From Desulfosediminicola flagellatus (GTDB lineage Bacteria; Desulfobacterota; Desulfobulbia; Desulfobulbales; Desulfocapsaceae), in contig NZ_CP050698.1 in the NCBI RefSeq assembly GCF_005116655.2, positions 6,590,501 to 6,654,500 on the forward strand: DNA of 64,000 bases, read 5' to 3'. Below are positions 34,692 through 43,289 of the stretch, piece by piece. Each line of letters opens with the position of its first letter. The stretch's first letter is position 1. Under the pieces are notes generated by a model. The model worked only from the letters and a program-made list of their open reading frames with translations, ran no database searches and was not told where the DNA came from. Position numbers and translations under genes: made by a program.

Positions 34692-35078
34692 ATGAGTAAT
34701 ACATCTGAAATAATGAAAAGAGAGGAAACAACCCCTGAAAAGACCCGTCAATTGGATACAGTCAGCCCTAATGTAGATATATTTGAGAATGATGACGAGA
34801 TCCTTCTTCACGCTGATATGCCTGGAGTAAATAAAGAGAACGTATCAATTAATATCGATAATGGCAAATTGACACTCAGTAGCACGAGGCAGCTTGAAAC
34901 ACAAGGCGCAGCGACGTGGGAAGAGTTAGGTGATGTCGAGTATTACAGGGTTTTCTCAATACCACAGTCTATAGATATATCTCAGGTCAATGCTGTATTG
35001 AGTAATGGGGTTCTTCAACTGCACCTGCCTAAATCTGAAACTGCAAAACCCAAACAAATTGAGATCAAGGCAGCCTGA
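34692..35078 (+). CDS. Small heat shock protein, Hsp20 family (second of three)
   Basis: The 128-residue protein has a Glu/Lys/Thr-rich N-terminal arm (MSNTSEIMKREETTPEKTRQ) and an alpha-crystallin domain (~30-120; EILLHADMPGVNKENVSINI, LTLSSTRQ, YYRVFSIPQSIDISQVNAVL, GVLQLHLPKSE). It ends PKQIEIKAA, which keeps an I-x-I. This divergent class often works alongside a classical IbpA-type partner (family knowledge). A GGAGG site lies ~8 bases before the ATG. It is only 22 bp from the third Hsp20 gene, so they are one operon. Confidence 0.95.
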   Translation: MSNTSEIMKREETTPEKTRQLDTVSPNVDIFENDDEILLHADMPGVNKENVSINIDNGKLTLSSTRQLETQGAATWEELGDVEYYRVFSIPQSIDISQVNAVLSNGVLQLHLPKSETAKPKQIEIKAA

Positions 35079-35100
35079 ATCAGAGTATAGGAGGCTGGTT

Positions 35101-35664
35101 ATGGACATCAAAAAACTTGCACCATGGAATTGGTTTCAACACGAAGAAGAGAAAAGCACACTTCTTCCTGACAAGGTCTCCCGGATGGGCAGCCAACCGG
35201 AAAGATCCTTCAACGATCCGTTTCAGCGTCTTGACGCGATTGATAGAATTTTCGATGAAGCACTGGGAGAATCGAGATGGCCACTACCTGCATTAAATCA
35301 TCTGCTTACACCGCTTGCCGGATCGGATATGGTTAAGCCGTATATGAATATCGGAGCAAATGATAAGGAGTATACTATCACCGTCGAGGTGCCCGGGGTA
35401 AGAGAAAAAGATATAGCTCTTGAGCTCTCCGGTAACTGCCTGGTGATCAAAGGCGAAAAGAAACAGGAAAATGAAGATCGCCAAAAAAATTATTACCGTA
35501 TGGAGTGCTCATACGGTTCGTTTCGCAGGACATTAACACTCCCTGAAGATGCTGTTGATGAAAAAATCGATGCAACCTTTAAAGATGGGGTACTGACGAT
35601 ATCCATACCGCGGAAAGATCGACCATCCAAAGAATCACGAAAGATACAAATAACAGAACGTTAA
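35101..35664 (+). CDS. Small heat shock protein, Hsp20 family (third of three)
   Basis: The start is placed at the ATG at 35101, which follows an AGGAGG site. An upstream in-frame start at 35005 would overlap the previous gene and add unlike sequence. The 187-residue product has a longer N-terminal region (~80 residues; WNWFQHEEEK, FDEALGESRWPLPALNHLL). The alpha-crystallin domain follows (YTITVEVPGVREKDIALEL, VIKGEKKQE, YGSFRRTLTLPEDAV, DGVLTISIPRK), and the protein ends SRKIQITER. It completes the three-gene Hsp20 cluster and is followed by a strong stem-loop. Confidence 0.95.
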   Translation: MDIKKLAPWNWFQHEEEKSTLLPDKVSRMGSQPERSFNDPFQRLDAIDRIFDEALGESRWPLPALNHLLTPLAGSDMVKPYMNIGANDKEYTITVEVPGVREKDIALELSGNCLVIKGEKKQENEDRQKNYYRMECSYGSFRRTLTLPEDAVDEKIDATFKDGVLTISIPRKDRPSKESRKIQITER

Positions 35665-35677
35665 AAGAGTGGAGGCT

Positions 35678-35731
35678 AACCCGGATTTCTCATCAGTTCA
35701 GACGGTATCTGGTTCATGAGAAATCCGGGTT
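35678..35731. terminator. Perfect 16-bp stem-loop between convergent operons
   Basis: AACCCGGATTTCTCAT (35678-35693) and ATGAGAAATCCGGGTT (35716-35731) are exact inverted copies with a 22-nt loop. It lies between the convergent Hsp20 cluster and livF, a natural place for a bidirectional terminator, but neither side has a T-run. Its left arm also resembles the start of the repeat at 40938-41044 (CTAACCCGG...TCATCA). Confidence 0.55.
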
Positions 35732-35821
35732 TGATCCAAAGGTATACGATGTGATCGGCAGTATTATCGAGTTGTAAATAGGTTTACCTGCATGATGTTT
35801 TTGCTGCGTGTCATGAGTATA

Positions 35822-36523
35822 TTACACACCAAGATATCTTGAGCTTAATTCCTTTTCCACCCTAAATTCTGCAGTAGTTCCGCTCCAGACGACTTGCCCT
35901 TTTTCCATGATGTAATGACGGCCGGCAATAGCCATCAGCGATTCAAGATTTTTATCAATTACCAGAATAGCTAAGCCTTTTGATTTAAGAATGGTAAGCC
36001 CCCTCCAGATCTCTTCACGAATAAGTGGCGCAAGACCTTCAGTGGCTTCATCAAGAATCAGAAGACGTGGGTTAATCATCAGTGCCCTGCCAATAGCGAG
36101 CATCTGCTGTTCGCCGCCGGAGAGCTGATTGCCATAATGCTTCAATCGCTCTTTCAGGCGTGGAAATATCACGAAGATATCTTCAATGTCATATGGCTTT
36201 TCAGCTTTGTTCCAGTTTGAGGCTGTTGCTACAAGATTTTCATAGACTGTCAGGTTTGGAAAGATCTGTCTGCCTTCGGGGACAAGGCCGATACCAAGGC
36301 GTGCGATTTTATAACTGTCCAGTTTTTCTATACGCTTTCCCTGAAAGGTTATTGTTCCGCTCGAGGCCGGGGTTAAACCCATTATAGAACGTATAGTTGT
36401 ACTTTTCCCCATGCCATTACGACCCAGAAGGGTGACGACTTCCGATGGGTTGATAGAAAGTGAAACCCCGAACAGTACCTGGCTGGAACCGTATGATGTT
36501 GTTACTTCGTTCAGTTGCAACAT
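35822..36523 (-). CDS. livF: Branched-chain amino acid-type ABC transporter ATP-binding protein
   Basis: The 233-residue ATPase is the LivF-class subunit that powers import across the inner membrane. Walker A is GRNGMGKST, the ABC signature LSGGEQQML, and Walker B LLILDEATEG. The family C-terminal strand MEKGQVVWSGTT is also present. Its start overlaps the livG stop by one base, showing translational coupling. It is the last gene of the minus-strand livKHMGF operon. The downstream side is the stem-loop shared with the Hsp20 cluster. Confidence 0.95.
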   Translation of the reverse strand: MLQLNEVTTSYGSSQVLFGVSLSINPSEVVTLLGRNGMGKSTTIRSIMGLTPASSGTITFQGKRIEKLDSYKIARLGIGLVPEGRQIFPNLTVYENLVATASNWNKAEKPYDIEDIFVIFPRLKERLKHYGNQLSGGEQQMLAIGRALMINPRLLILDEATEGLAPLIREEIWRGLTILKSKGLAILVIDKNLESLMAIAGRHYIMEKGQVVWSGTTAEFRVEKELSSRYLGV

Positions 36524-37272
36524 TATGCATCCTCCCCAAGGTATGCTTTTCGCACGAGTGGGTTGGAACGAATCTCGTCGGGTGTGCCGGTGGCGATATT
36601 TTCACCATTCACAAGAACAGTTACCCGGTCTGCAAGTGAAAAAACCACATTCATGTCATGCTCTACCAGGAGAATAGTCAACTCTCCTTTCAGGCTGTTG
36701 ATAAGTTGTGCTAGTGCCACGGTTCCACCCGGTCCCATTCCGGCCATTGGTTCGTCCAGAATAAGTAACTCAGGGTTGCCGATTAGCGCCATACCCACTT
36801 CAAGCTGGCGTTTTTCACCATGAGAGAGGTGAGCGGAGATGGTTTCTGCCTTGGCAGTAAGGTCAACACGCTCAAGAGCAAATGGTAACTCTTTTCTTAC
36901 CTTGTCTGCATTGAATGCTTTGCGCCAGAATCTGAAATTATGATTGTACTGGGCTAGGATGGACAGCACCATATTTTCGGCAACGGTGAGGTCATCGAAA
37001 ATTGAGGTGATCTGATATGAGCGGGCCAGGCCGAGTCGGGCGCGTTGATACGGTTTAAGTCTGGTGATGGAACTATCGCCAAGCATTATGGTTCCACTAT
37101 CCGGAAGTATGTCACCGCTCAATTGATTGACCGTTGTTGTTTTGCCTGCACCGTTAGGCCCGATCAGAGCATGGATATGCCCTCGCATTACAGAAAAAGA
37201 TAAATCATGTGATGCCTTAACTGCGCCGAAGGATTTATTCAGGTGTTGGACATCAAGGAGTATATTGTTCAT
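36523..37272 (-). CDS. livG: Branched-chain amino acid-type ABC transporter ATP-binding protein
   Basis: This LivG-class ATPase shows Walker A GPNGAGKTT, signature LSHGEKRQLEVGMAL and Walker B LLILDEPMAGM, plus a LVEHDMNVVF H-loop. The ATG at 37272 is chosen because it lies 2 bp past the livM stop codon with a GGAG ribosome site inside the livM end; a GTG at 37287 is less likely. It pairs with LivF as the heterodimeric motor. The gene is tightly packed between livM and livF. Confidence 0.95.
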   Translation of the reverse strand: MNNILLDVQHLNKSFGAVKASHDLSFSVMRGHIHALIGPNGAGKTTTVNQLSGDILPDSGTIMLGDSSITRLKPYQRARLGLARSYQITSIFDDLTVAENMVLSILAQYNHNFRFWRKAFNADKVRKELPFALERVDLTAKAETISAHLSHGEKRQLEVGMALIGNPELLILDEPMAGMGPGGTVALAQLINSLKGELTILLVEHDMNVVFSLADRVTVLVNGENIATGTPDEIRSNPLVRKAYLGEDA

Positions 37273-37274
37273 CG

Positions 37275-38258
37275 TTATTTTCTCCACCCGATCAGCCAGC
37301 CGATTACACCATGTTTGGCAAAGATAACAACGAGTATCAGGATCGGGCCCATAATCACCATCCAGTGTTCGGTATACATAGCCAGCACCTCTTCAAGCAG
37401 AAGAAAGAGCGTGGCACCGGCAACAGGGCCGTAGAGTGTGCCGAGACCTCCCAGGAGAACCATGACCATCAACTCTCCGGAAAGTGTCCAGTGCAATAGT
37501 CCGGGACTGACATATTCCGATTGATTGGCAAGTAGTGCACCGGCAAGCCCTGCACCTGCTCCGGCAAGAACAAAACAGGCAAGTTTATATCGGTAGGAAT
37601 GTATTCCAAGTGCATTGAGTCGCCTGTCGTTATTCTTAGAACCACGCAGAACAAGGCCGAATCGCGATCGGGAGAGACGAACGGTAAACACCAGGAATAG
37701 GGCAAGAAAGATGAGGCAGAGGTAATAGAAGTGCAGATCGTCGGCCAGGTCAAGACCGGGCAGGGTGACTCTTGAATAGAGCGAAAGGCCGTCATCGCCG
37801 CCATATTTCCCTAAAGATATGAAAAAATAATAGAGCATCTGCGCAAAGGCCAGGGTGATCATGATAAAATGCATGCCGGTAGTGCGCAGGCTGAGGGCAC
37901 CGAAAATCAGAGCAAATATTCCTGCTATTATGACAGCTGCAGGAAAGACAATGAGTGCATTATCGGTTCCCTGTATCAGAAAGGGCCAGGTCAGTAGTGG
38001 TTCTGCTTCAAAGCCATGCTGATAGAAAATCCCGACAACATATGCACCGATTCCTACATACGCAGCATGGCCAAGACTCACCAGACCTCCAAAACCTATA
38101 AGCAAATCAAGACTTACAGCGGCAATGGCATAAATCAGTATCCGGCTGAAAAGAGAGAGCAAATAGGGTTGATCAGTAAGATTTGCCGCGATTGGTAGAA
38201 GCGCAAAGAACAGTGCTCCGATGACGATCACAATAGTATGGCGATTGGGTAATTGCAT
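37275..38258 (-). CDS. livM: Branched-chain amino acid-type ABC transporter permease
   Basis: The 327-residue permease has about eight to ten membrane helices. It carries the LivM family blocks SLDLLIGFGGLVSLGHAAYVGIG, LRTTGMHFIMITLAFAQM and GLLHWTLSGELMVMVLLGGLGTLYGP, the last holding the ATPase-coupling segment. It forms the translocation path with LivH. An AGG ribosome site precedes its ATG, and a 90-bp gap separates it from livH. A C-terminal HGVIGWLIGWRK tail overlaps the signals of livG. Confidence 0.95.
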   Translation of the reverse strand: MQLPNRHTIVIVIGALFFALLPIAANLTDQPYLLSLFSRILIYAIAAVSLDLLIGFGGLVSLGHAAYVGIGAYVVGIFYQHGFEAEPLLTWPFLIQGTDNALIVFPAAVIIAGIFALIFGALSLRTTGMHFIMITLAFAQMLYYFFISLGKYGGDDGLSLYSRVTLPGLDLADDLHFYYLCLIFLALFLVFTVRLSRSRFGLVLRGSKNNDRRLNALGIHSYRYKLACFVLAGAGAGLAGALLANQSEYVSPGLLHWTLSGELMVMVLLGGLGTLYGPVAGATLFLLLEEVLAMYTEHWMVIMGPILILVVIFAKHGVIGWLIGWRK

Positions 38259-38348
38259 TAGCCTGAAAATTTCATTGTAGTAGAATTCTGGTTGTTAGTA
38301 ATTAATCGTTATGCTTTTGTTTATAGGTGTTTTCATGAAATATTCAGG

Positions 38349-39263
38349 CTAGCTATGTACGGGAAACAATCCGCGGGGTTTCCAGATGAGTATGGCCGCC
38401 ATAAGGAGGTAGATTGCCATAGACGCAAGTGAGGCTGCTGCACTGTCGGCACTGGACGTTTCAAGGAATAGCTTGAAGATTGTGGGTAAAAATGCCCTTC
38501 CAAGGGTGTCGACCATCCCGACAAGCAAGCCGCCGATTACAGCACCTTTAATAGAACCGATTCCTCCAATGACAATCACCACAAAGGTAAGAATAAGAAT
38601 AGATTCCCCCATGCCGGATTCAACTGCAAGGATGGGACCTGCCATAACACCGGCAAGTCCAGCCAGCAATGCACCAAGCCCGAAAACCAGGGTGTATAAT
38701 AAGGAAATATTCACCCCAAGAGCCCCGATCATCTCGCGATTAGATGCACCTGCACGAATCCGCATACCAAGTCGGGTGCGGGCAAAGAGATACCAGAGCA
38801 GGAGTGCTACAGCGATCCCCGTAACGATAACTGCAAGTCTATAGATTGGATAATAGAGTCCGGGAAGCAGTTCGATGGTTCCTGCAAGCCATGCAGGAAC
38901 ATCCATAAAGAGCGGTTGCCGTCCCCAGATGATTCTGGCCAGTTCGTTAAAAAACATAATCAGGCCGAATGTTGCCAGTACCTGATCAAGGTGCTCACGT
39001 TTGTACAAGTGCCTGAGCACAGTGGCTTCGACAATCATACCAACTATTGCCGCAGCGAGAAGAGCAGCGACGATACCCAGCAGAAAGGATCCGGTATAGG
39101 CGGCAACAGTGGCACCAACATAGGCACCTACCATATAGAATGAGCCATGAGCCAGATTGATAACCTGCATGATGCCGAAAACCAGTGTCAAACCTGCAGA
39201 CATCAGAAACAAAGTGATCCCCAACTGAAGACCGTTCAAAATTTGTTCAAGGACTAATATCAT
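38349..39263 (-). CDS. livH: Branched-chain amino acid-type ABC transporter permease
   Basis: The 304-residue permease carries LivH hallmarks: LTLVFGIMQVINLAHGSFYMVGAY near the N-terminus and TFVVIVIGGIGSIKGAVIGGLLVG, the coupling region, near the C-terminus. About eight helices are predicted by eye. It is the first permease gene, just after the livK attenuator, so it should be made at lower levels than the binding protein. The substrate of the whole system could be leucine-type amino acids, but homologues also import urea, amides or aromatic acids. Confidence 0.94.
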   Translation of the reverse strand: MILVLEQILNGLQLGITLFLMSAGLTLVFGIMQVINLAHGSFYMVGAYVGATVAAYTGSFLLGIVAALLAAAIVGMIVEATVLRHLYKREHLDQVLATFGLIMFFNELARIIWGRQPLFMDVPAWLAGTIELLPGLYYPIYRLAVIVTGIAVALLLWYLFARTRLGMRIRAGASNREMIGALGVNISLLYTLVFGLGALLAGLAGVMAGPILAVESGMGESILILTFVVIVIGGIGSIKGAVIGGLLVGMVDTLGRAFLPTIFKLFLETSSADSAAASLASMAIYLLMAAILIWKPRGLFPVHS

Positions 39264-39274
39264 TACACTCTACG

Positions 39275-39299
39275 AAAAAGGAGCCTCAGATGAGGCTCC
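39275..39299 (-). terminator. Attenuator between livK and livH
   Basis: On the minus strand GGAGCCTC-ATCT-GAGGCTCC is a perfect 8-bp hairpin followed by five Ts. It lies between the binding-protein gene and the rest of the operon. Partial termination here would give more binding protein than permease, a common arrangement for ABC importers. Confidence 0.85.
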
Positions 39300-39360
39300 A
39301 TAAAGCTTGTGTCACGTCATGTATACGTTGACGCGACGTATATATTATATCATCAGTGAG

Positions 39361-40524
39361 TTACATTGAGCACTCGGCTGAGTATGCATCTCCATGATTA
39401 GAAAAGACCTTTTTGACAGTCTTGTTGGTGTAACCGGACTCAGTTTGAATCACCTCACGGATATACAGATCCTGGATGGGATGCTGATTGTTGCCAAAAG
39501 AAAAGTTTCCTCTGACTGAATCAAAATCTGCCTTTTTCACTGCAGCCTTAAATGCATCGAGGTCAGAGAGGTCACCTTTTACAGCAAGAAGGGCACTGGC
39601 TATAAGGCGGGCAGTGTCGTAACCCTGAGCTGCATAGAGTGTTGGCATACGATCATATGCAGCCTGATACGCAGCAACGAATTGCTTGTTTGCAGGGTTA
39701 TCAATGTCGTGGGTCCACTGGGAACCGTTGAGCACACCAAGAGCAGCAGGGCCAACAGCCTTCAGGATACGTTCATCAAATGAAAATGCAGGTCCATAGA
39801 CTGGAATGGATTCCTGCAGGCCTGACTGTGAATACTGTTTGAGGAAATTAATTCCCATACCGCCCGGCAGAAAGAAAAATACCGCATCAGGCTTTGCTGC
39901 ACGCAAGGATGCAATCTCTGCTGCATAGTCGGATTGGCCAAGCTTGGTGTAGACTTCTCCGGCAATTTTTCCCTTATAGTAGCGCTTAAATCCGGCGAGA
40001 TGGTCTTTTCCTGCAGGGTAATTAGGAGCGAGCAGATAGACATTGGAATGCCCGGCTTCTGTAACATATTGGCCGACCACTTCATCAAGATTGTCGTTCT
40101 GGTAGGAAACACTGAAGTAGTTTGGGCTGCAGTTTTTACCTGCAAGTTTGGATGGTGCTGCGTTGGTGCTGAGATATACGACGTCATCGCGAACAACTTT
40201 TGGTACAACAGCCATAGCAACATTTGAGAAGACGATACCGGTCATGATTTTGACGCCATCTTTTTTAATGAAGCGTTCTGCGATCTGCTTACCTTTTTCA
40301 GGTTTACGTGTGTCATCTTCAACCAGCAGCTCTACGGGAATCCCCCCGAGTTTTCCGTCTTCCTGGTTTATCGCCAGCTGGAAACCGTCACGAATATCTT
40401 CACCAAGGTATCCTGCTTTGGTGGAAAGTGTTGTAACCATTCCGATTTTGACAGGATCAGCAGCAAGCGCATGCCCGGACATCAGCAGACCTGCAGTAAG
40501 TACAGCAGATACGAACTTTTTCAT
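39361..40524 (-). CDS. livK: Branched-chain amino acid-type ABC transporter, periplasmic binding protein
   Basis: The 387-residue protein begins with a signal peptide (MKKFVSAVLTAGLLMSGHALA) and a mature start ADPVKIGMVTTLS. It belongs to the type-I periplasmic binding protein family: GIVFSNVAMAVVPKV, YLLAPNYPAGKD, AKPDAVFFFLPGG and the C-terminal RGNFSFGNNQHPIQDLYIRE. Some features (EDDTRKPEKGKQIAERFI, APNYPAGKDHLAGFKRYY) are closer to members that bind aromatic acids or other small carboxylates than to E. coli LivK, so the substrate is open. GAGGAC lies 7 bases upstream of the ATG. Confidence 0.92.
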   Translation of the reverse strand: MKKFVSAVLTAGLLMSGHALAADPVKIGMVTTLSTKAGYLGEDIRDGFQLAINQEDGKLGGIPVELLVEDDTRKPEKGKQIAERFIKKDGVKIMTGIVFSNVAMAVVPKVVRDDVVYLSTNAAPSKLAGKNCSPNYFSVSYQNDNLDEVVGQYVTEAGHSNVYLLAPNYPAGKDHLAGFKRYYKGKIAGEVYTKLGQSDYAAEIASLRAAKPDAVFFFLPGGMGINFLKQYSQSGLQESIPVYGPAFSFDERILKAVGPAALGVLNGSQWTHDIDNPANKQFVAAYQAAYDRMPTLYAAQGYDTARLIASALLAVKGDLSDLDAFKAAVKKADFDSVRGNFSFGNNQHPIQDLYIREVIQTESGYTNKTVKKVFSNHGDAYSAECSM

Positions 40525-41377
40525 TGGACCGTCCTCATGAGAAAAATTGAGCTACAAAGGATTGTATTACTCGAAAAAAAGGTGGTTACTAAAGAGCGTA
40601 ACTCGTCAGTAAACCATTTTGATTGTGTATAAAGTGTAGCTTGTAAGATTGTATAAACATCAAGAGACTAGAAAAACACGCGAAAAGATGCAAGCTAAAA
40701 AAAGACCTGTGTAAACGTGTCGCCCACTTTTGTTTAATATTAATAGGTAATAACTGGTCAGTTGTGAATTTATGAAGGATTTGGCGGGGTGTGGGTAAAT
40801 GATGAAAAAAAAGAATGCGGGGGCTGTGATAACCGTGTTTCGGCGTATTCCAAGATGGTATAAAGTTAATCAAAAACAACGAAGTGCTCTTTGTCAGAAT
40901 ACATATTGAAATTGATCGATTCTGTAATCCCAAGAGATCTAACCCGGTTTATTCATCAATACAGGTTTTTGCAGGTTGCGGCACAAGCCACACCATTGTA
41001 GTAAATTGGCGCAAGTGGCTTGTAGCGCTGTAGATACTGAAAAAGTGATTAAAATGAAGGTTGGTTTATACTTGTGATTCAAAAACACCCTGTCATTTTG
41101 GGTTAATGATTTTATGTTATGAAATCATGCTGATGCTGTTTGTTGGGGAGTGATGAGCAATGTGAATACAATAGAACGAAAAATAGTAACTAATCAGCAG
41201 CACCCCACCTGCCCCCGATCGGGACGCTTCGCATAGGCATACTATAGCCAATCGTCCCGCTTGAGGCCATCTGGAGCACTGCTAAACAGTTACGGCCTAC
41301 AGAAAAGGGTACGTATGAGGTCTTGACTGAATAGTTACGAAAAATATAAAATTAGTTCAGAGAGTAAGACGGATTGT
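40525..41377. other. Long intergenic region upstream of livK and the radical SAM gene
   Basis: These ~850 bp separate divergent genes and hold no supported coding frame; a 114-codon minus-strand frame at 40589-40933 looks like chance. Besides the family 2 repeat (40938-41044), there is an inverted pair CGGGACG / CGTCCCG (41220-41226 and 41253-41259). The AT-rich part near 40625-40760 likely contains the livK promoter, but no single -35/-10 pair stands out. Confidence 0.5.
40938..41044 (+). repeat. Repeat family 2, copy A (~107 bp)
   Basis: It starts TCTAACCCGGTTTATTCATC and ends GCGCTGTAGATACTGAAAAAG. It aligns along its length with 55595-55693: shared blocks are TTTTTGCAGGT, TTGTAGTAAA versus CTGTAGTAAA, and CGCAAGTGG(C/T)TTGTA. 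Within it CACAAGCCAC and GTGGCTTGTAG can pair. Noncoding; similarity is roughly 70% by eye. Confidence 0.6.
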
Positions 41378-42286
41378 ATGCGAAAAATAGCGTTCGGGTA
41401 TTCGACCCGCTGTAATATACGGTGTGCACATTGTGTGGCTGCAGGAGAGAAACCTGCCAGCACCAAAATGGAACTGAGCCAGGCAAAAAAAATCATCAGG
41501 GAGATGGCGGCCGCAGGTGTTGGTGGAATAAGCTTTACCGCCGGTGAACCGCTAATCTATTTTGACGATATTCTGGAACTCATAGATGTGTGCAGTGAAA
41601 AGAATATCTACACCAGAGTGGTCACCAACAGCTTCTGGGCCAAAACGCCTGAAATTGCTCTTGATCATGCTCAACAATTAAATGAAAGTGGACTCTGCCA
41701 GTTACGACTGAGTTATAGCCGATGGCATCAGGAGCATGTACCTGCTCAGAATGTTCTTAATGCTGCTTGTGCGGCAGCTAAGTCCGGAATTGACTGTTTT
41801 GTCTCTTTTGTCACAGATTTCAGCAAGGAAGATGATTCGTATGAACAGTTTCTACGTGATAATAGACTGAAATTCTTCCCGGAACCTGTCATCTATTCGG
41901 GGCGGGCGGAAGGGTTTGGCAGAAAATCAATTTTCACCGACTTTCAGGAAAACCGTTGCGCGATGAATCCTTATCTGGCACCAGATCTCACTATGTATGC
42001 ATGTTGTGATGCTGGGAGTCACTTCACTGCGACCAGTTTTTTTGAGTTGGGAAATCTGGCAAATTCATCCATCGAAGATCTTTTTGCAAAAAGTGAAAAT
42101 TGCCCACTCTATAACTGCATTCGCAGCATGGGTATTACCACTATTGCTTCGTATGCAGGGCTCAAATCGCGGGAGATCATAACCTATAGAAAGTGTGAAC
42201 TATGCGAAAAGCTGTTTAATAATCCTGCAAACCTGAAAATGATTGAGAAAGCTGCTTCCGGTGCGTTGCAATACTGGGTCAGGTAG
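41378..42286 (+). CDS. Radical SAM protein with C-terminal cysteine cluster
   Basis: The 302-residue protein carries the radical-SAM cluster motif CxxxCxxC as CNIRCAHC (Cys12, Cys16, Cys19), a GEPL motif (FTAGEPLIYF) and TRVVTNSFW, so it binds a [4Fe-4S] cluster and S-adenosylmethionine. The C-terminal part has several further cysteines (CAMNPYLAP, MYACCDAG, CPLYNC, CELCEKLF) in the style of SPASM/twitch domains that hold auxiliary clusters. Many such proteins modify peptides, but no precursor peptide gene is seen nearby, so its substrate is unknown. The ribosome site is weak. It is followed by a 526-bp structured gap before the ECF sigma gene. Confidence 0.9.
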   Translation: MRKIAFGYSTRCNIRCAHCVAAGEKPASTKMELSQAKKIIREMAAAGVGGISFTAGEPLIYFDDILELIDVCSEKNIYTRVVTNSFWAKTPEIALDHAQQLNESGLCQLRLSYSRWHQEHVPAQNVLNAACAAAKSGIDCFVSFVTDFSKEDDSYEQFLRDNRLKFFPEPVIYSGRAEGFGRKSIFTDFQENRCAMNPYLAPDLTMYACCDAGSHFTATSFFELGNLANSSIEDLFAKSENCPLYNCIRSMGITTIASYAGLKSREIITYRKCELCEKLFNNPANLKMIEKAASGALQYWVR

Positions 42287-42512
42287 GTCTTCACGGTACG
42301 CTTTGAAATTGTTGTTAAGCAGATAAATGTGATAGGCTTTTGGTATATGAAATCGAATTCATCACTTATCATGAGTCGCGGTTGTTCACATATAATTATA
42401 TGCTTTCATCACCACTATTTTCTCTGTCAGTTGTAACTATTTTCCTGACCAGTCGTTATACCTGTAAAGTGCAACCTATTAGTGTTTGCGATCTTCCCTC
42501 TGAAAAAAAGAA

Positions 42513-42551
42513 GCCGAGTCGCTCAAGGGGGGGGAGGAGAGGCGACTCGGC
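42513..42551. repeat. Stem-loop with G8-rich loop
   Basis: GCCGAGTCGC (42513-42522) and GCGACTCGGC (42542-42551) are exact inverted copies. The loop holds CAAGGGGGGGGAGGAGA (42524-42540), a 17-mer that recurs exactly at 55790-55806. On the minus strand the stem is followed by TTCTTTTTTT, which would make a good terminator in that direction, though no minus-strand gene reads into it. Confidence 0.6.
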
Positions 42552-42552
42552 A

Positions 42553-42631
42553 AGAAGCTAATCGGGTAGGGTTGAGGTCAGGATATCAACAGGATGTGTA
42601 ATTTGTATATTACCCCGATTGAAAAGCTTCT
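42553..42631. repeat. Second long stem, adjacent to the G8 stem-loop
   Basis: AGAAGCTAATCGGG (42553-42566) pairs with CCCGATTGAAAAGCTTCT (42614-42631), giving 14 paired bases with one 4-nt bulge. It starts two bases after the G8 hairpin. Together they form a ~120-bp structured block in the otherwise empty 42287-42812 gap, ~180 bp upstream of the ECF sigma gene. Confidence 0.5.
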
Positions 42632-42812
42632 AAGATCAGCATGTTATTAATACGCTGTCTATGCATTAGTAAACGTTCGGCAGATAAAAAGGTTACAAAG
42701 TATGATGCTCTTTTTCGATTTCTCAAAAGGAAACGAGAGGATATCTGATGATGAGATCACGAGACATTCCCAGGAGGTCGGTGCAGGTGTGAGTTTTCAG
42801 GCCGGTGTTTAA
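42632..42812. other. Leader region of the ECF sigma cassette
   Basis: No gene is firmly supported. A very short frame beginning ATGATGAGATCACGAGAC (42747-42791) follows a GAGAGG site and could be a 14-residue leader peptide, but there is no further evidence. An ECF-type promoter could not be singled out. The part of the gap before the hairpins (42287-42512) shows nothing of note. Confidence 0.3.
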
Positions 42813-43289
42813 GTGAAAAAGTTCACAGAGTTTTATTCTACCCATAAAGATAGGCTGTTTGGGTATCTGCTTAGAAAGACGGGTAACTATCAACTTTCTG
42901 CTGATATTATGCAGGAGAGCTTCGTTAAGTATCTGGAGATGTATAAAACCAGGGAACGAAGCACTGCCTTGTTGTTTACAATCAGCAGAAACCTGTTGAT
43001 CGATCAGTTTAGGAGGCAGAGACCGGAGACGGAATTTAAAGATGAAAAGCATAGCAGCTCTAACGGTCAAGAGCAGCAATACCTCATTCGGGAAGAAGCA
43101 CGAAGAGTGCTTGATGCTATCCAGCAGCTCGATAAAGAAGATGCAGATATTCTTTCGCTGGTAGTAACAAGTAATCTCTCTTATGCAGAAATAAGTAAGG
43201 TGACGAAACTTTCAGAGGCGAATGTGAAAGTACGAGTGCATAGATCGAGATTGAAATTACGAGATATTTTGAAAGAGGTGGAACGATGA
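42813..43289 (+). CDS. ECF-type RNA polymerase sigma factor
   Basis: The 158-residue protein has sigma region 2 (~10-75; LFGYLLRKTGNYQLSADIMQ, FTISRNLLIDQFRRQRPE) and region 4 (~95-150; ILSLVVTSNLSYAEISKVTK, LSEANVKVRVHRSRLKLRDIL). There is no region 1.1 or 3, which fits the extracytoplasmic-function class. It starts at GTG directly after an in-frame stop; the ribosome site is poor, and an AGGAGG lies too far upstream (~33 bp). Its end overlaps the start of the next gene by four bases (ATGA type), so the membrane protein is translationally coupled to it, the normal place for an anti-sigma factor. Confidence 0.92.
   Translation: MKKFTEFYSTHKDRLFGYLLRKTGNYQLSADIMQESFVKYLEMYKTRERSTALLFTISRNLLIDQFRRQRPETEFKDEKHSSSNGQEQQYLIREEARRVLDAIQQLDKEDADILSLVVTSNLSYAEISKVTKLSEANVKVRVHRSRLKLRDILKEVER

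Noticed and set aside
35005..35100. Longer N-terminus for the third Hsp20 gene
   Set aside because: It overlaps the preceding gene, and the ATG at 35101 has a much better ribosome site.
40589..40933. 114-codon minus-strand frame upstream of livK
   Set aside because: It lies in the promoter region, with no ribosome site and biased composition; probably chance.
42340..42561. 73-codon plus-strand frame after the radical SAM gene
   Set aside because: It runs through the perfect stem-loop at 42513-42551 and ends in Arg/Gly-rich sequence read from the G8 tract.
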